Both the position numbers and the translations under genes were made by a program. Below, piece by piece: positions 1 through 8,300 of a stretch of 64,000 nt of DNA. The stretch comes from G963668435 sp963668435 (GTDB lineage: Bacteria; Latescibacterota; Latescibacteria; Latescibacterales; Latescibacteraceae). The DNA lies in the NCBI GenBank assembly GCA_963668435.2, contig CAXXSC010000001.1, forward strand, positions 124,001 to 188,000, read 5' to 3'. Under the pieces are notes generated by a model that made no database searches, was not told where the DNA came from, and worked only from the letters and a program-made list of their open reading frames with translations. The first letter of the stretch is position 1, and every line of letters begins with the position of its first letter.

Positions 1-691
1 CATGGTTCGAGATGTCGACAATGCAGTTGGCGTACTGGGTGCCTCGGGCGTGGTAGTATTTCTCACGGATGCCCTTGGGCTTGAGACCGCCTCTCGTGAA
101 TTCGGGATAGTCTTTGCCGCCGCCTGCCATCCAGCATGCCGCCTCGGTGGCCTGCGCTGTGACATAGTGGTCGGGATTCTCCTCGTAATGTCCCCACGGA
201 TCGTAACCGATGACAGTATCGACCTGAAGCGCCCGGAACAGGAATATCAGACGTGCCTTGAGCTCGATGACATCGATGTCCTCCATGCGGTGGTTGCGGT
301 AACCGAGATCGAACACTTTTTCAAGCCCGAGAGCCTCCGCGACAGCATGCCAGTCTTTCTCGTTGGCTACACAGGTGTCGCCGACAGTGCCGGGGCCCGC
401 GTGATCGTCGTTGGTGACATTGATAAGGTAGCCTGTATAGCCCTCGCTGATGAGTTTTGCGACCAGACCGCCTGCGAAAATGGGAATATCGTCTGCATGG
501 GGCTGGATAGCCGCCAGCACACGGCCCTTGTAAGGTTTGCCCGGCTCGTCTTTTTCAATGAGCAGGTCATCGGTATAGAGAATGTGATTGGATTGACTCG
601 CCTCGGCTGACGGGGGCTTTACGAAACCGGCCGCCGCTCCGGCGGCAAAAGATCCGGCCAGTGTTTTCCCCATGAAAGATCGGCGTTCCAT
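1..691 (-). CDS. Tat-exported PIG-L family deacetylase (partial)
   Basis: The reading frame is open from the ATG at 691 down to base 1, about 230 residues, and its C-terminal end lies outside the window. The first residues carry twin arginines (Arg3-Arg4) in an R-R-S-F-M-G-K context followed by an Ala/Gly-rich hydrophobic stretch, which is a twin-arginine export signal. A P-H-A-D-D motif at about residues 64-68 is the metal-binding signature of the PIG-L/LmbE zinc deacetylases, which remove N-acetyl groups from sugars. An AGGAG ribosome site lies just upstream of the start. Export through Tat suggests a folded metalloenzyme working in the periplasm or at the surface. The substrate is unknown. 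A second, cytoplasmic PIG-L protein is encoded at 21730-22377. Confidence 0.85.
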   Translation of the reverse strand, partial: MERRSFMGKTLAGSFAAGAAAGFVKPPSAEASQSNHILYTDDLLIEKDEPGKPYKGRVLAAIQPHADDIPIFAGGLVAKLISEGYTGYLINVTNDDHAGPGTVGDTCVANEKDWHAVAEALGLEKVFDLGYRNHRMEDIDVIELKARLIFLFRALQVDTVIGYDPWGHYEENPDHYVTAQATEAACWMAGGGKDYPEFTRGGLKPKGIREKYYHARGTQYANCIVDISNH

Positions 692-1022
692 CTGCTCACT
701 CCTTTCCTGATGAAAAGTCTATGGAATTTTTTCTTGCGGTCTGTTTCTGCGGCTGTGAATATCGGATTGTATGCCGCCGGCAGATACCAGTTTTCATTAT
801 CCGGGCTGGGCACCTGAGCGAATAATAGCGCCCATCCCGGATAAAGTCAAAGTTTTAAATAAGCGTTTGCGGGACAATGGGACTTGTCCATACCGGTGGT
901 GAAGTATCATAAAACGTTTAAGAAATTAATTTCGTCACACGGTTTTTTTTCTTTTCAATCGGGCCATAATGCAATACATTACCGATAATTACGACAGTAC
1001 CTGACAGGAGAGGTTCTTATTA
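692..1022. other. Divergent intergenic region with a large inverted repeat
   Basis: This non-coding gap separates the minus-strand PIG-L gene from the plus-strand HDOD gene. Its main visible structure is an imperfect inverted repeat of 13-base arms (799-811 and 830-842, one mismatch) around an 18-base spacer. Neither side carries a T-run, so it is not an obvious terminator. It could be an operator or a transcript hairpin. I see no convincing promoter for either gene. Confidence 0.4.
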
Positions 1023-1943
1023 ATGAGCATGAATGGCGCTGAGAACGACTGGCTGCCGATGACCAAGGGTGATATCGAAGATAACATTCTGACTGTTATC
1101 TCGGCCTTTATCGACAAGACTCCCAATCTGCCGATTCATGTCCATCGGCTTCTTGAGATTGTTTCTGACTCGGAAAGTGAATCGCTCGATGTCGCCAATG
1201 CCGCCTCTGCCGATCCCGGTCTCGTATCGAAAATTCTGCGTGTGGTCAACTCCTCCTATTACGGCCTGTCCAACCGGACCGACAATATTCATTTCGCCAT
1301 TGTCCTGCTCGGCTTCAACGAGGTTCGGAAAATAGCCATCCAGACCAGTTTCAAGGAGATGTTCAAAGAAGGCGGTTTCGGCAAAATCTATACCACGGAC
1401 GGCCTCTGGAAACATTCGTTCCTCGTTTCTGTCTGTGCCGAGACACTGTGGCGTGACAAGGACAACAAGCAGGCAGGCGATATGCTTACATTCGGTATCC
1501 TCCACGATATCGGAAAGTTCGCCCTGTTCAAACTCGCGGTCGCCATGAAACAGAAAGGTGTCGCGCCTTATGCGAAACCTGAAGAGGTCGAGGGGCTTTC
1601 CCTTATGGAGAAAGAGGAGGCGCTGTTCAAGGTGAACCACCCTGTTGTCGGGGCGCTGCTTGCCGAGAAGTGGGGACTGTCGAAGCGTATCATCCATGTG
1701 ATCGAGTATCATCACCATCCGCTTTTCTACCCTGCGGATTCGATTCCTCAGGAGTACCGTGCCGATGTCGCCACTGTCAGTATCGCGGATGCGCTCGTAC
1801 ATCATCTCAATGGTGTCGAGAAACCGCTGATACCCGATGACAGTTATTTCGAGGTTCTCGGTCTCAAGCCCTCCCTGGATGCTTGTGTCAACGATGACCT
1901 TCTCGAAAAGATGGAAGAGGCGAAATCTTTCATTAATGTCTGA
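1023..1943 (+). CDS. HDOD domain signalling protein
   Basis: The 306-residue product fits the HDOD family, an HD-like domain fold found in regulatory proteins and usually lacking proven catalysis. Diagnostic segments are the S-A-D-P-G-L-V-S-K-I-L-R-V-V-N-S-S-Y-Y-G block at about residues 62-82 and an L-H-D-I-G-K segment near residue 160. The domain covers most of the chain, with no fused output domain. The start at 1023 follows an AGGAGAGG ribosome site; a second ATG two codons on is also possible. The gene stands alone between a divergent deacetylase and the rplU promoter. The family is clear, but its target is unknown. Confidence 0.85.
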   Translation: MSMNGAENDWLPMTKGDIEDNILTVISAFIDKTPNLPIHVHRLLEIVSDSESESLDVANAASADPGLVSKILRVVNSSYYGLSNRTDNIHFAIVLLGFNEVRKIAIQTSFKEMFKEGGFGKIYTTDGLWKHSFLVSVCAETLWRDKDNKQAGDMLTFGILHDIGKFALFKLAVAMKQKGVAPYAKPEEVEGLSLMEKEEALFKVNHPVVGALLAEKWGLSKRIIHVIEYHHHPLFYPADSIPQEYRADVATVSIADALVHHLNGVEKPLIPDDSYFEVLGLKPSLDACVNDDLLEKMEEAKSFINV

Positions 1944-2073
1944 TACGCTTGCATTCCGGGCTGCATTCCATAATCTGTGCCGACTCCCCGTTTTCCTGCC
2001 GGATGGTTTCTGGATTCAATCAGGTGCTGTTCCTTCCGCCGGGGAATGACGGCAAAAAATCCTCGAAAACAGC

Positions 2074-2102
2074 TTGACATTTATTCTAATATTACGTATA
2101 CT
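2074..2102 (+). promoter_or_regulatory. Sigma-70 promoter of rplU-rpmA
   Basis: TTGACA at 2074-2079 and TATACT at 2097-2102 are separated by exactly 17 bases. They lie 72 bp upstream of the rplU start, giving a leader of about 65 nt. This is a near-consensus housekeeping promoter. Confidence 0.8.
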
Positions 2103-2174
2103 ACCTTTCTCATTTTAAATGCGCTTGTCCCGGCACGTAATCCGTTTTGTGCCCATAATTCCGGAGGTTGTTAC

Positions 2175-2552
2175 ATGTACGCGGTTGTCGATATAAAAGG
2201 TTTCCAGTACAAACTGGAAAAAGGTGAAAAGCTGAAAGTGCCCAAATATGATCTCGAAGTCGGCAAGACTGTGTCGATTCCCGAAGTCATGCTTGTTGCC
2301 GATGACAAAGACGTAAAGATCGGTGCTCCCTATGTCGAGGGCGCTGTTGTCGAAGTTACTGTCACGGATCAGGGCAAATACCCGAAAGTAACCGTGTTCA
2401 AGAAGAAACGCCGTAAGGACTATTCGGTCAAGCGCGGTCATCGTCAGGATTTCACTGAGATCGAAGTGAAGAGCATCAAGGTCGGCAAGAAGAAAGCTGC
2501 GGCCAAGAAGGCTGCCGACGCCGAAGCTCCCGCAGCTGAGGCCAAGGAATAA
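2175..2552 (+). CDS. rplU: 50S ribosomal protein L21
   Basis: The 125-residue product begins M-Y-A-V-V-D-I-K-G-F-Q-Y, typical of L21, a 23S rRNA-binding protein of the large subunit. It carries the family's basic F-K-K-K-R-R-K-D-Y block and ends in a Lys/Ala/Glu-rich tail of about 20 residues, longer than in many L21 proteins. An upstream in-frame start at 1977 is possible by frame, but GGAGG at 2163-2167 directly before the ATG at 2175, and the promoter at 2074, both support the shorter form. It forms an operon with rpmA, 46 nt downstream, the usual arrangement. Confidence 0.95.
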   Translation: MYAVVDIKGFQYKLEKGEKLKVPKYDLEVGKTVSIPEVMLVADDKDVKIGAPYVEGAVVEVTVTDQGKYPKVTVFKKKRRKDYSVKRGHRQDFTEIEVKSIKVGKKKAAAKKAADAEAPAAEAKE

Positions 2553-2598
2553 TTTCGAATAAAATTTTCTGTATAGATATTTTGGAAGGAGCATCAGC

Positions 2599-2856
2599 AT
2601 GGCTCATAAGAAGGGTGTAGGAAGTTCGAGAAACGGCCGCGATTCTGTCGGTCAGCGAAGAGGTGTGAAGCGCTTCGGTGGCGAGAATGTCATTGCCGGC
2701 AATATCATTGTCCGCCAGTGCGGAACGAAAATCCATCCCGGCAAGAATGTCGGCATTGGTAACGATTATACGCTCTTTGCTCTTATCGACGGTCGCGTGG
2801 TTTTTGAGCAGCTCGATAAGAGGCGTAAAAAAGTTAGTGTTTACGCCGCGCAGTAA
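2599..2856 (+). CDS. rpmA: 50S ribosomal protein L27
   Basis: This 85-residue protein starts M-A-H-K-K-G-V-G-S-S-R-N-G-R-D-S, the L27 signature whose N-terminal arm reaches the peptidyl-transferase centre. The A-H-K-K-G sequence follows the initiator Met directly, so there is no Firmicutes-type cleavable N-terminal extension. A GGAAGGA ribosome site precedes the ATG. It is the second gene of the rplU-rpmA operon and is followed 24 nt after its stop by an intrinsic terminator. No GTPase Obg gene follows, unlike in many genomes. Confidence 0.97.
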   Translation: MAHKKGVGSSRNGRDSVGQRRGVKRFGGENVIAGNIIVRQCGTKIHPGKNVGIGNDYTLFALIDGRVVFEQLDKRRKKVSVYAAQ

Positions 2857-2880
2857 AGTTTCCCGACTATGATTTTATAA

Positions 2881-2910
2881 GCGCCGTTTTTTTTAACGGC
2901 GCTTTTTTTT
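2881..2910 (+). terminator. Intrinsic terminator of rplU-rpmA
   Basis: The perfect 8-bp stem GCGCCGTT / AACGGCGC with a T6 loop is followed by T8. It lies 24 nt after the rpmA stop codon. Confidence 0.9.
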
Positions 2911-3147
2911 GTCCTCTTTGCGCAGAAGTAAATTCCGGTCTCCTGAAAAATTAAACAAATATCTGACTTTTTCTTTGTCGGATTTTTTGTATATTACTTC
3001 TTGCTTAAAGATTTACATCGATTTACATTTGTGTTGTTAAAGGTCTTGATAGTATCTATTTCTTTTTGTACATTGCTGTGCATTGTACAGCCGGCCATTA
3101 TCGTGCGGTTGTTTCACAGTCCATAATAGCATTAGCGAAAGATTGTA

Positions 3148-3990
3148 ATGAGAACGATAGCATTCGATACCCTTGTTGAGGCGGTTCATGATCTTGTATG
3201 CCGGGCGACAACCGAATTGCCTTCCGATGTGCTCGAAAGGATAGAGGTGATGCATGCGGCGGAGGACAGTTCGCCAGCGCGCGATATCATGGGGCAGATC
3301 ATTGAGAACGCAGAGATAGCCCGTACAGATAAACTGCCATTGTGTCAGGACACCGGAATCGCGGTCTTCCTGATTGATATCGGTGATGACTGCCGAGTGG
3401 ACGGCGGCGGGCTTGAGGCTGCGATCAACGAGGGTGTAAGGCGCGGGTATCGCGAGTGTGCTTTAAGGATTTCTATTGTCGCCGATCCGTTCCGCCGTTC
3501 TAACACGGGCGACAATACTCCGGCGGTTATTCATAGCAGGATTGTGCCGGGCGACAGGCTCGATATCAATTTCTGCCCGAAAGGCGGCGGCTGTGAAAAT
3601 ATGAGCCGTCTGGCCATGCTGACTCCCGGCAAGGGACGTCAGGGGGTGTTTGACTTTGTCGTGGAGACAGTTCGTATCGGTGGTGGCAGACCATGTCCAC
3701 CGCTTGTGGTCGGTGTCGGTGTCGGCGGCAGTTTCGAATATTCCGCGGTCCTGGCGAAACGTTCTCTTACCAGGACAATCGGGGTGCGCAATGCCGATCC
3801 TTTCTATTGTGCGTTGGAGGAGGAGCTGCTGCAGGCGATAAACGAGCTTGGAATCGGGCCAATGGGGCTTGGTGGAAAAACCACTGCCCTCGACGTTTTT
3901 ATCGAGTCGGCGCCCTGCCATATAGCGAGCCTGCCGGTGGCTGTTAATATTCAATGTCATTCGGCACGTCACATGGCACTGTCATTATAA
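3148..3990 (+). CDS. Class I fumarate hydratase, alpha subunit
   Basis: The 280-residue protein matches the iron-sulfur-binding half of class I fumarases and of L-tartrate dehydratase (TtdA-like). Three cysteines expected to hold the 4Fe-4S cluster are visible in P-L-C-Q-D-T-G (near residue 68), C-P-K-G-G-G-C-E-N-M-S (near 145) and N-I-Q-C-H-S-A-R-H near the C terminus. The partner beta subunit begins 200 nt downstream. The likely reaction is reversible hydration of fumarate to malate in the TCA cycle. Tartrate dehydratase cannot be excluded from sequence alone, but fumarase is the common role for stand-alone pairs. The stop codon lies inside a hairpin-forming sequence. Confidence 0.88.
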   Translation: MRTIAFDTLVEAVHDLVCRATTELPSDVLERIEVMHAAEDSSPARDIMGQIIENAEIARTDKLPLCQDTGIAVFLIDIGDDCRVDGGGLEAAINEGVRRGYRECALRISIVADPFRRSNTGDNTPAVIHSRIVPGDRLDINFCPKGGGCENMSRLAMLTPGKGRQGVFDFVVETVRIGGGRPCPPLVVGVGVGGSFEYSAVLAKRSLTRTIGVRNADPFYCALEEELLQAINELGIGPMGLGGKTTALDVFIESAPCHIASLPVAVNIQCHSARHMALSL

Positions 3991-4005
3991 CCGACACTGC
4001 CATGT
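3971..4005 (+). other. Hairpin spanning the fumarase alpha stop codon
   Basis: Arms 3971-3983 and 3993-4005 are complementary over 13 positions with one C-C mismatch and enclose a 9-base loop. The TAA stop at 3988-3990 lies in the loop. No T-run follows, so it is more likely an mRNA-stability or processing element than a terminator. Confidence 0.4.
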
Positions 4006-4190
4006 CATAATGTCAGCAATTTGTCCCATTATGCAGCATGGGGCATCAGTGGAAATGTTTAAACCGCAATATATGAAATATATGCATAACTATGAGCGAT
4101 AGCATCTTGCGGCTCTGCCGCCGTTTGTGGCATGAAGCTTGCGTAACTAAATACTTCTATACCTGTCAGTAATTTCAAACGGATGCCCCT

Positions 4191-4733
4191 ATGGCTGAAG
4201 AAATAACAACTATAACCACGCCGATCGATCCTGAACAGCTGGCGTCACTTAATGCCGGCGACAGAGTCCTTCTGTCCGGTGAGATTTTCGTGTTCAGGGA
4301 CCAGGTTCACAAGCTGCTTCTCGAACTGATAGCCAAGGGAGAGCCGATGCCGTTCGATCTGACAAATGCGGCGCTGTATTATTGCGGGCCCACGCCTGCT
4401 AAAAACGGTATGGCAGTCGGATCGGCTGGGCCAACCACCTCAAGCAGGATGGATGATTTTACCGAGCCGCTTCTTGCCCGCGGGCTGAAAGTCACTATCG
4501 GCAAAGGTGACCGTTCCGAGGAAGTTGCTGAGGCATATGCCCACCACGGTGCGGCTTATTTTGTGGCCGTGGGAGGGGCAGGCGCCCTGCTCGCCCGTAC
4601 TATCGAAAACGCCCGGGTTATTGCGTGGCCTGAACTGGGGCCGGAGGCGGCCAGGGTTTTTACGGTGCGTTCGATGCCGCTGATCGTTGGAATCGACTCC
4701 GTGGGAGAATCGGCTTTTTTTCGTGCAAAATGA
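4191..4733 (+). CDS. Class I fumarate hydratase, beta subunit
   Basis: The 180-residue product is the C-terminal (beta) partner of two-subunit class I fumarases. The diagnostic block Y-Y-C-G-P-T-P-A-K-N-G-M-A-V-G-S-A-G-P-T at about residues 63-82, followed by T-S-S-R-M-D, is clear, as are G-D-R-S-E-E-V and A-V-G-G-A-G-A-L-L-A. Together with the alpha subunit it would form the complete dehydratase. The 200-nt gap between the subunits is larger than usual for such a pair; it holds the stop-codon hairpin and no convincing second promoter. Confidence 0.88.
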   Translation: MAEEITTITTPIDPEQLASLNAGDRVLLSGEIFVFRDQVHKLLLELIAKGEPMPFDLTNAALYYCGPTPAKNGMAVGSAGPTTSSRMDDFTEPLLARGLKVTIGKGDRSEEVAEAYAHHGAAYFVAVGGAGALLARTIENARVIAWPELGPEAARVFTVRSMPLIVGIDSVGESAFFRAK

Positions 4734-4748
4734 AAAAAAATATGCCCA

Positions 4749-4764
4749 TGTGACATGTGTCACC
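4749..4764. promoter_or_regulatory. CRP/FNR-like dyad
   Basis: TGTGA, six bases, then TCACC matches the CRP-type half-site spacing, and the core GTGACATGTGTCAC is a perfect palindrome. It lies 15 bp after the fumarase beta stop and about 195 bp before the -35 of the next promoter. It could equally be part of a transcript hairpin. A regulator is not identified. Confidence 0.25.
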
Positions 4765-4959
4765 GTTTCGACAATACTGGATGTTTATACTTGTATGTGA
4801 CGCGCAGGAAATACTGAAATTAAGCATAAACAGCGTATAAAAGTGGAAAATTTATCTGATGCAATACACAAGATGTTGCGTTTCAAGCTGTTAGAATACA
4901 ATATACTGGATTAGGAATGTGTTAAGTGTTGTATTCTCATGATTAATGTGAAAAAAATC

Positions 4960-4988
4960 TTGACAGGATATGCGCAATATGATATTAT
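4960..4988 (+). promoter_or_regulatory. Strong sigma-70 promoter of the giant surface protein
   Basis: TTGACA at 4960-4965 and TATTAT at 4983-4988 have a 17-bp spacer. Transcription would begin near 4995, about 400 nt before the start codon at 5397. The near-consensus boxes fit a highly expressed surface protein. Confidence 0.75.
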
Positions 4989-5291
4989 TCACCTTACATA
5001 TATGTATGAAAAAACTATTGCTTGCGTCAGGAATTAGAGATCACGCCTTGTCGGAAAGGAGCTAAATTTATTAAAAACTTTGGCTTACTGATGAGGTTTG
5101 CTGTCTATTTTGTTGTCTGGATATAAAGGAATTTCCGAGATAAAGAGGGGTTTTTGTAGAATTTTAAACGCATGGATATGAAGAAGTCTTCGAAAGGAGG
5201 GATAAGAAGAAGTCTTTTACGTATAGAAAAATTGTCGAAAGCACAAAATCCGGAAGAACCAGAAACGTAACACGAGATAATAAGGAGGGTG

Positions 5292-5384
5292 ATGCATGTA
5301 GGAAAACCTTGTGAGCATTTTTTCTGGTGTGTTTGCAACAAAAAGGGATGTGGTTTTTTTATCAAACATCATTTCCTCATATGA
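5292..5384 (+). CDS. Possible Cys-rich leader peptide (30 residues)
   Basis: An ATG at 5292 follows AAGGAGG (5282-5288) and opens a 30-residue frame with four cysteines (positions 7, 13, 15, 20) and several histidines. It ends at TGA 5382-5384, 12 nt before the start of the giant gene, and the stop touches that gene's AAAGGAG ribosome site. The spacing of three bases between AAGGAGG and the ATG is short, and an ATG-TAG start-stop pair at 5296 sits at a better distance. The position would allow translation-coupled control. I recognise no family, and it may not be translated. Confidence 0.25.
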   Translation: MHVGKPCEHFFWCVCNKKGCGFFIKHHFLI

Positions 5385-5396
5385 AAGGAGATGGGA

Positions 5397-8300
5397 ATGA
5401 AGTTTAAAGTAATTTTTTTGACTCTGCTTATCGCAGGTCTCATGCTTGGCGCTGGTTCTGCGTTTGCTGCTCTGACAGTAGCAGACCATGTTGATGCGTC
5501 TGGCACTATTTCTCCTGGTGGTAGCGCTGTGATTGCTACCTTCAAGGTTACCAGCGGTGCTGCTGACGAATCGCTGGATCAGATTGCGTTCCAGGGTGCG
5601 CTCGGAACGTTTACTGATGCTGATATCGCCAGTGTGGCTGTATATCAGGACATTAACAACAACCAGATCCATGATGCATACGACATCCTGCTTGGCGACG
5701 TTATCACTGACGTTTCCACTGCAGGTGCAGGTCCCGCATCGTGGAATGGTGCCGATGTCACAATCGATCACGATGACATCGCTTTTGGTGCCAGCGGCAC
5801 GGTCAAGTACTTCATCGTCGTTGCGACGCTGAAGGCTCAGGCTCTTGCTGCTCCGACAACAGCTGATGGTGTTGCAACGCTCGGTATTGACAATCTTGAT
5901 GTCAAAATTGCCGGTGGTGCTTTGACGGCCGTGAACGTTGCTCCTGCAACGGCTGCGACTGCTGCTATCGTTGCGACGAAGCTCAGCTTTGTGACAGCCA
6001 ATGTGAATCTTCAGGTTGTTACTGGCGCCACTCTTCTCGGTGGAGATGATGTAATTCTTCTCGAGGCAGTTGACGATTATGGCAACAGAGACCTTGGTTA
6101 TAACGGTGAAGTTCAGTTCAAGGCAGAAAGCTATCTGACTGGTACTGTTCTTTCCGGACTTACCGCCGATCTCGGTGACGGTGCCGGTGGCGCTGGCGAT
6201 GGTGGCGAACTTGACGTTACCGTAGGTAATGCAGGTGACGATGCTGCACCGCTGGTGGCTGGTGTCCTCAACATGGATACTAATGATAGCGCTGGTGCTG
6301 GTATTGAGGAACTTGTTGTTGCCGGCAATGCTGGTGCTGTTACCATCGTTGCGGTTGCTTTTAATTCCGATGCTACCGCAGATGATTTTGGCCTTGAAGG
6401 CTCCGTTACTGTTTACAACGATGCTTATCCGGCAGCTGTTCCCGCAGTCGCAACCCAACGTGGCGTCGAGTTCTACGACACGAACCACAATGGAAAGTTC
6501 GATCGCGCAACTATCTTCTTCAATATCCCGGTTAGCCTGAACGTTGCTGCCAATGCAGATTTCGAAGTTGGCGACTACGTACTTACCGGAACCCCCGCTA
6601 TCGCTGTCGATAATGGTGGTTACGGTGTCCGTAACGCTGGTGAAATGGGTGTTACCGTTTACCTTACAGAGGAAGACGATTATAACACTGGTGTTATTTC
6701 AGAGTTTACCTATGATAGCACGAACTCGCAGATCCAGGACAATGGTGGCGCCAATGACGCCGGTACTATTGCCGCTGGTGACGCAACCGAGAAAGACAAA
6801 GCTATTCCTGTCATCGTCGATGCACGTACGGTTGACAACGGTGCTGGTCCCCACACCGCCAACAACGGTAAGGTCGATGGTATCCAGATCACTTTCTCGG
6901 AAGAGGTTGATGGTGTTACCGCTGACGCTACACGCCGTACACCTGCACAGGTTGCCAACTTTGCCGGTGCCCTGGTGCTCCGTCTCACCAACCAGGACGG
7001 TGTCAACACCCGTATTACGGGCCTCTCCACCGCTATCGAGCAGGACGGCAACGTCTACACGATCCCGGTCAACCAGGAGAACAGCTCGGTTAACACGGAC
7101 GCCGTTCCTGTTATAATGAGCAAGTACAACAACAACAACTACGCTATCTACGATAACGTTGGTCAGCGCCTTAACCTCGATGTCACAGACTGGATCGAGG
7201 ACGAGGTCGATACCATCAATGTCGACGATAAAGTCAAGCCTGTTGTCGTATCTGTCACGACGAATGAAGTCGAAGCGACTGCTGATGGTAAGATCGACAT
7301 GATCTCGGTTGTTTACTCAGAAGCCATCAATGAGGCTTATGGTGACGTTTCCTTTACTGACGCTGTTTTTGGCAACTATACAATCACTGCCGCATCACGT
7401 CAGTCGAACACCGAAATCAACTACACTGTTAGTGAGCATGAAACGATGTATGACACGGAAGCCACGCCTTCCGTCAAGTACAACGAAGATGGCGATTCCA
7501 ACCTTCTTGACAAGGCTGGTAACGAGCTCTACGAATATGCTGGCTCCGAAACCACCTATACCAAGACTGACAACGCCAAACCTGTTGTCGTCAAGGTTAC
7601 CGGTCTCGATGCAATGACCGCATGGGATTCTGGCACCGATGCTTATACAACCGGTGTTCCCGATTCCTATAAGACTGGTGCAGACGGTCGTTTGGACGCT
7701 GTTCAGATCACCTACTCCGAGAAAGTCTCTACTGATGCGCGCGACGACGAAGGTGAGACTGAGGCAGAGCGTGACTTAGCCATGAACCAGTTCACGGTTG
7801 ATCACGAAGATGATGGTGGTATTGGTAACTCCGCTGGCACCATCACTGATGGTGGTACTTATGAGTTCTTCGATAAGGCTACTGGTGGAACGTATGATGC
7901 TGACGCCGTTCCGACATGGGTCGATGACAGCAGTGATGACACCAGTTCTGTTATCACTATCTACTTCCAGTCGATCACAGAGAATAACCTCGAAGACGCA
8001 GACCTGACGCAGAATGCTGCCGGTAAGTCCCGTAATGGCGGTGACACCGGTGTTATTCTCGATCTCGTTTATGCTAAGGGCCTTGCTGCCGACCGTATCA
8101 AGGATATGGCTGGTCTCGAAGCTGATGGATTAGCTACGCTTCCTGCCGGTATCTCCGTTGATACCGCTCTGCCCTATGTCATGTCTATTCAGACTCGCGA
8201 CATGTACAATGAAGTCAACGACGGTGAAGACCTCGGTAATGGCGACGGATATATCGACAGCTTCCTGTTCGAGATGTCCGAGATCTCCGGTATTGCCGAT

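Larger units (their letters stand above)
4734..5291 (+). other. Non-coding region and long leader before the giant surface protein
   Basis: This AT-rich stretch holds a CRP-like dyad (4749-4764), a strong promoter (4960-4988) and then the first part of a leader of about 400 nt. Inside the leader are several Shine-Dalgarno-like GGAG and GGAGGG runs (near 5055, 5195 and 5283). Most have no useful ATG. A frame at 5172-5270 (32 residues) lacks a ribosome site and is not called. Confidence 0.5.

Noticed and set aside
1977..2174. N-terminal extension of L21
   Set aside because: The promoter at 2074-2102 lies inside the putative extension, and GGAGG sits correctly before ATG 2175.
5172..5270. 32-residue basic frame in the giant gene's leader
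   Set aside because: No ribosome site precedes its ATG, and GGAGGG inside the frame is not followed by a start codon.
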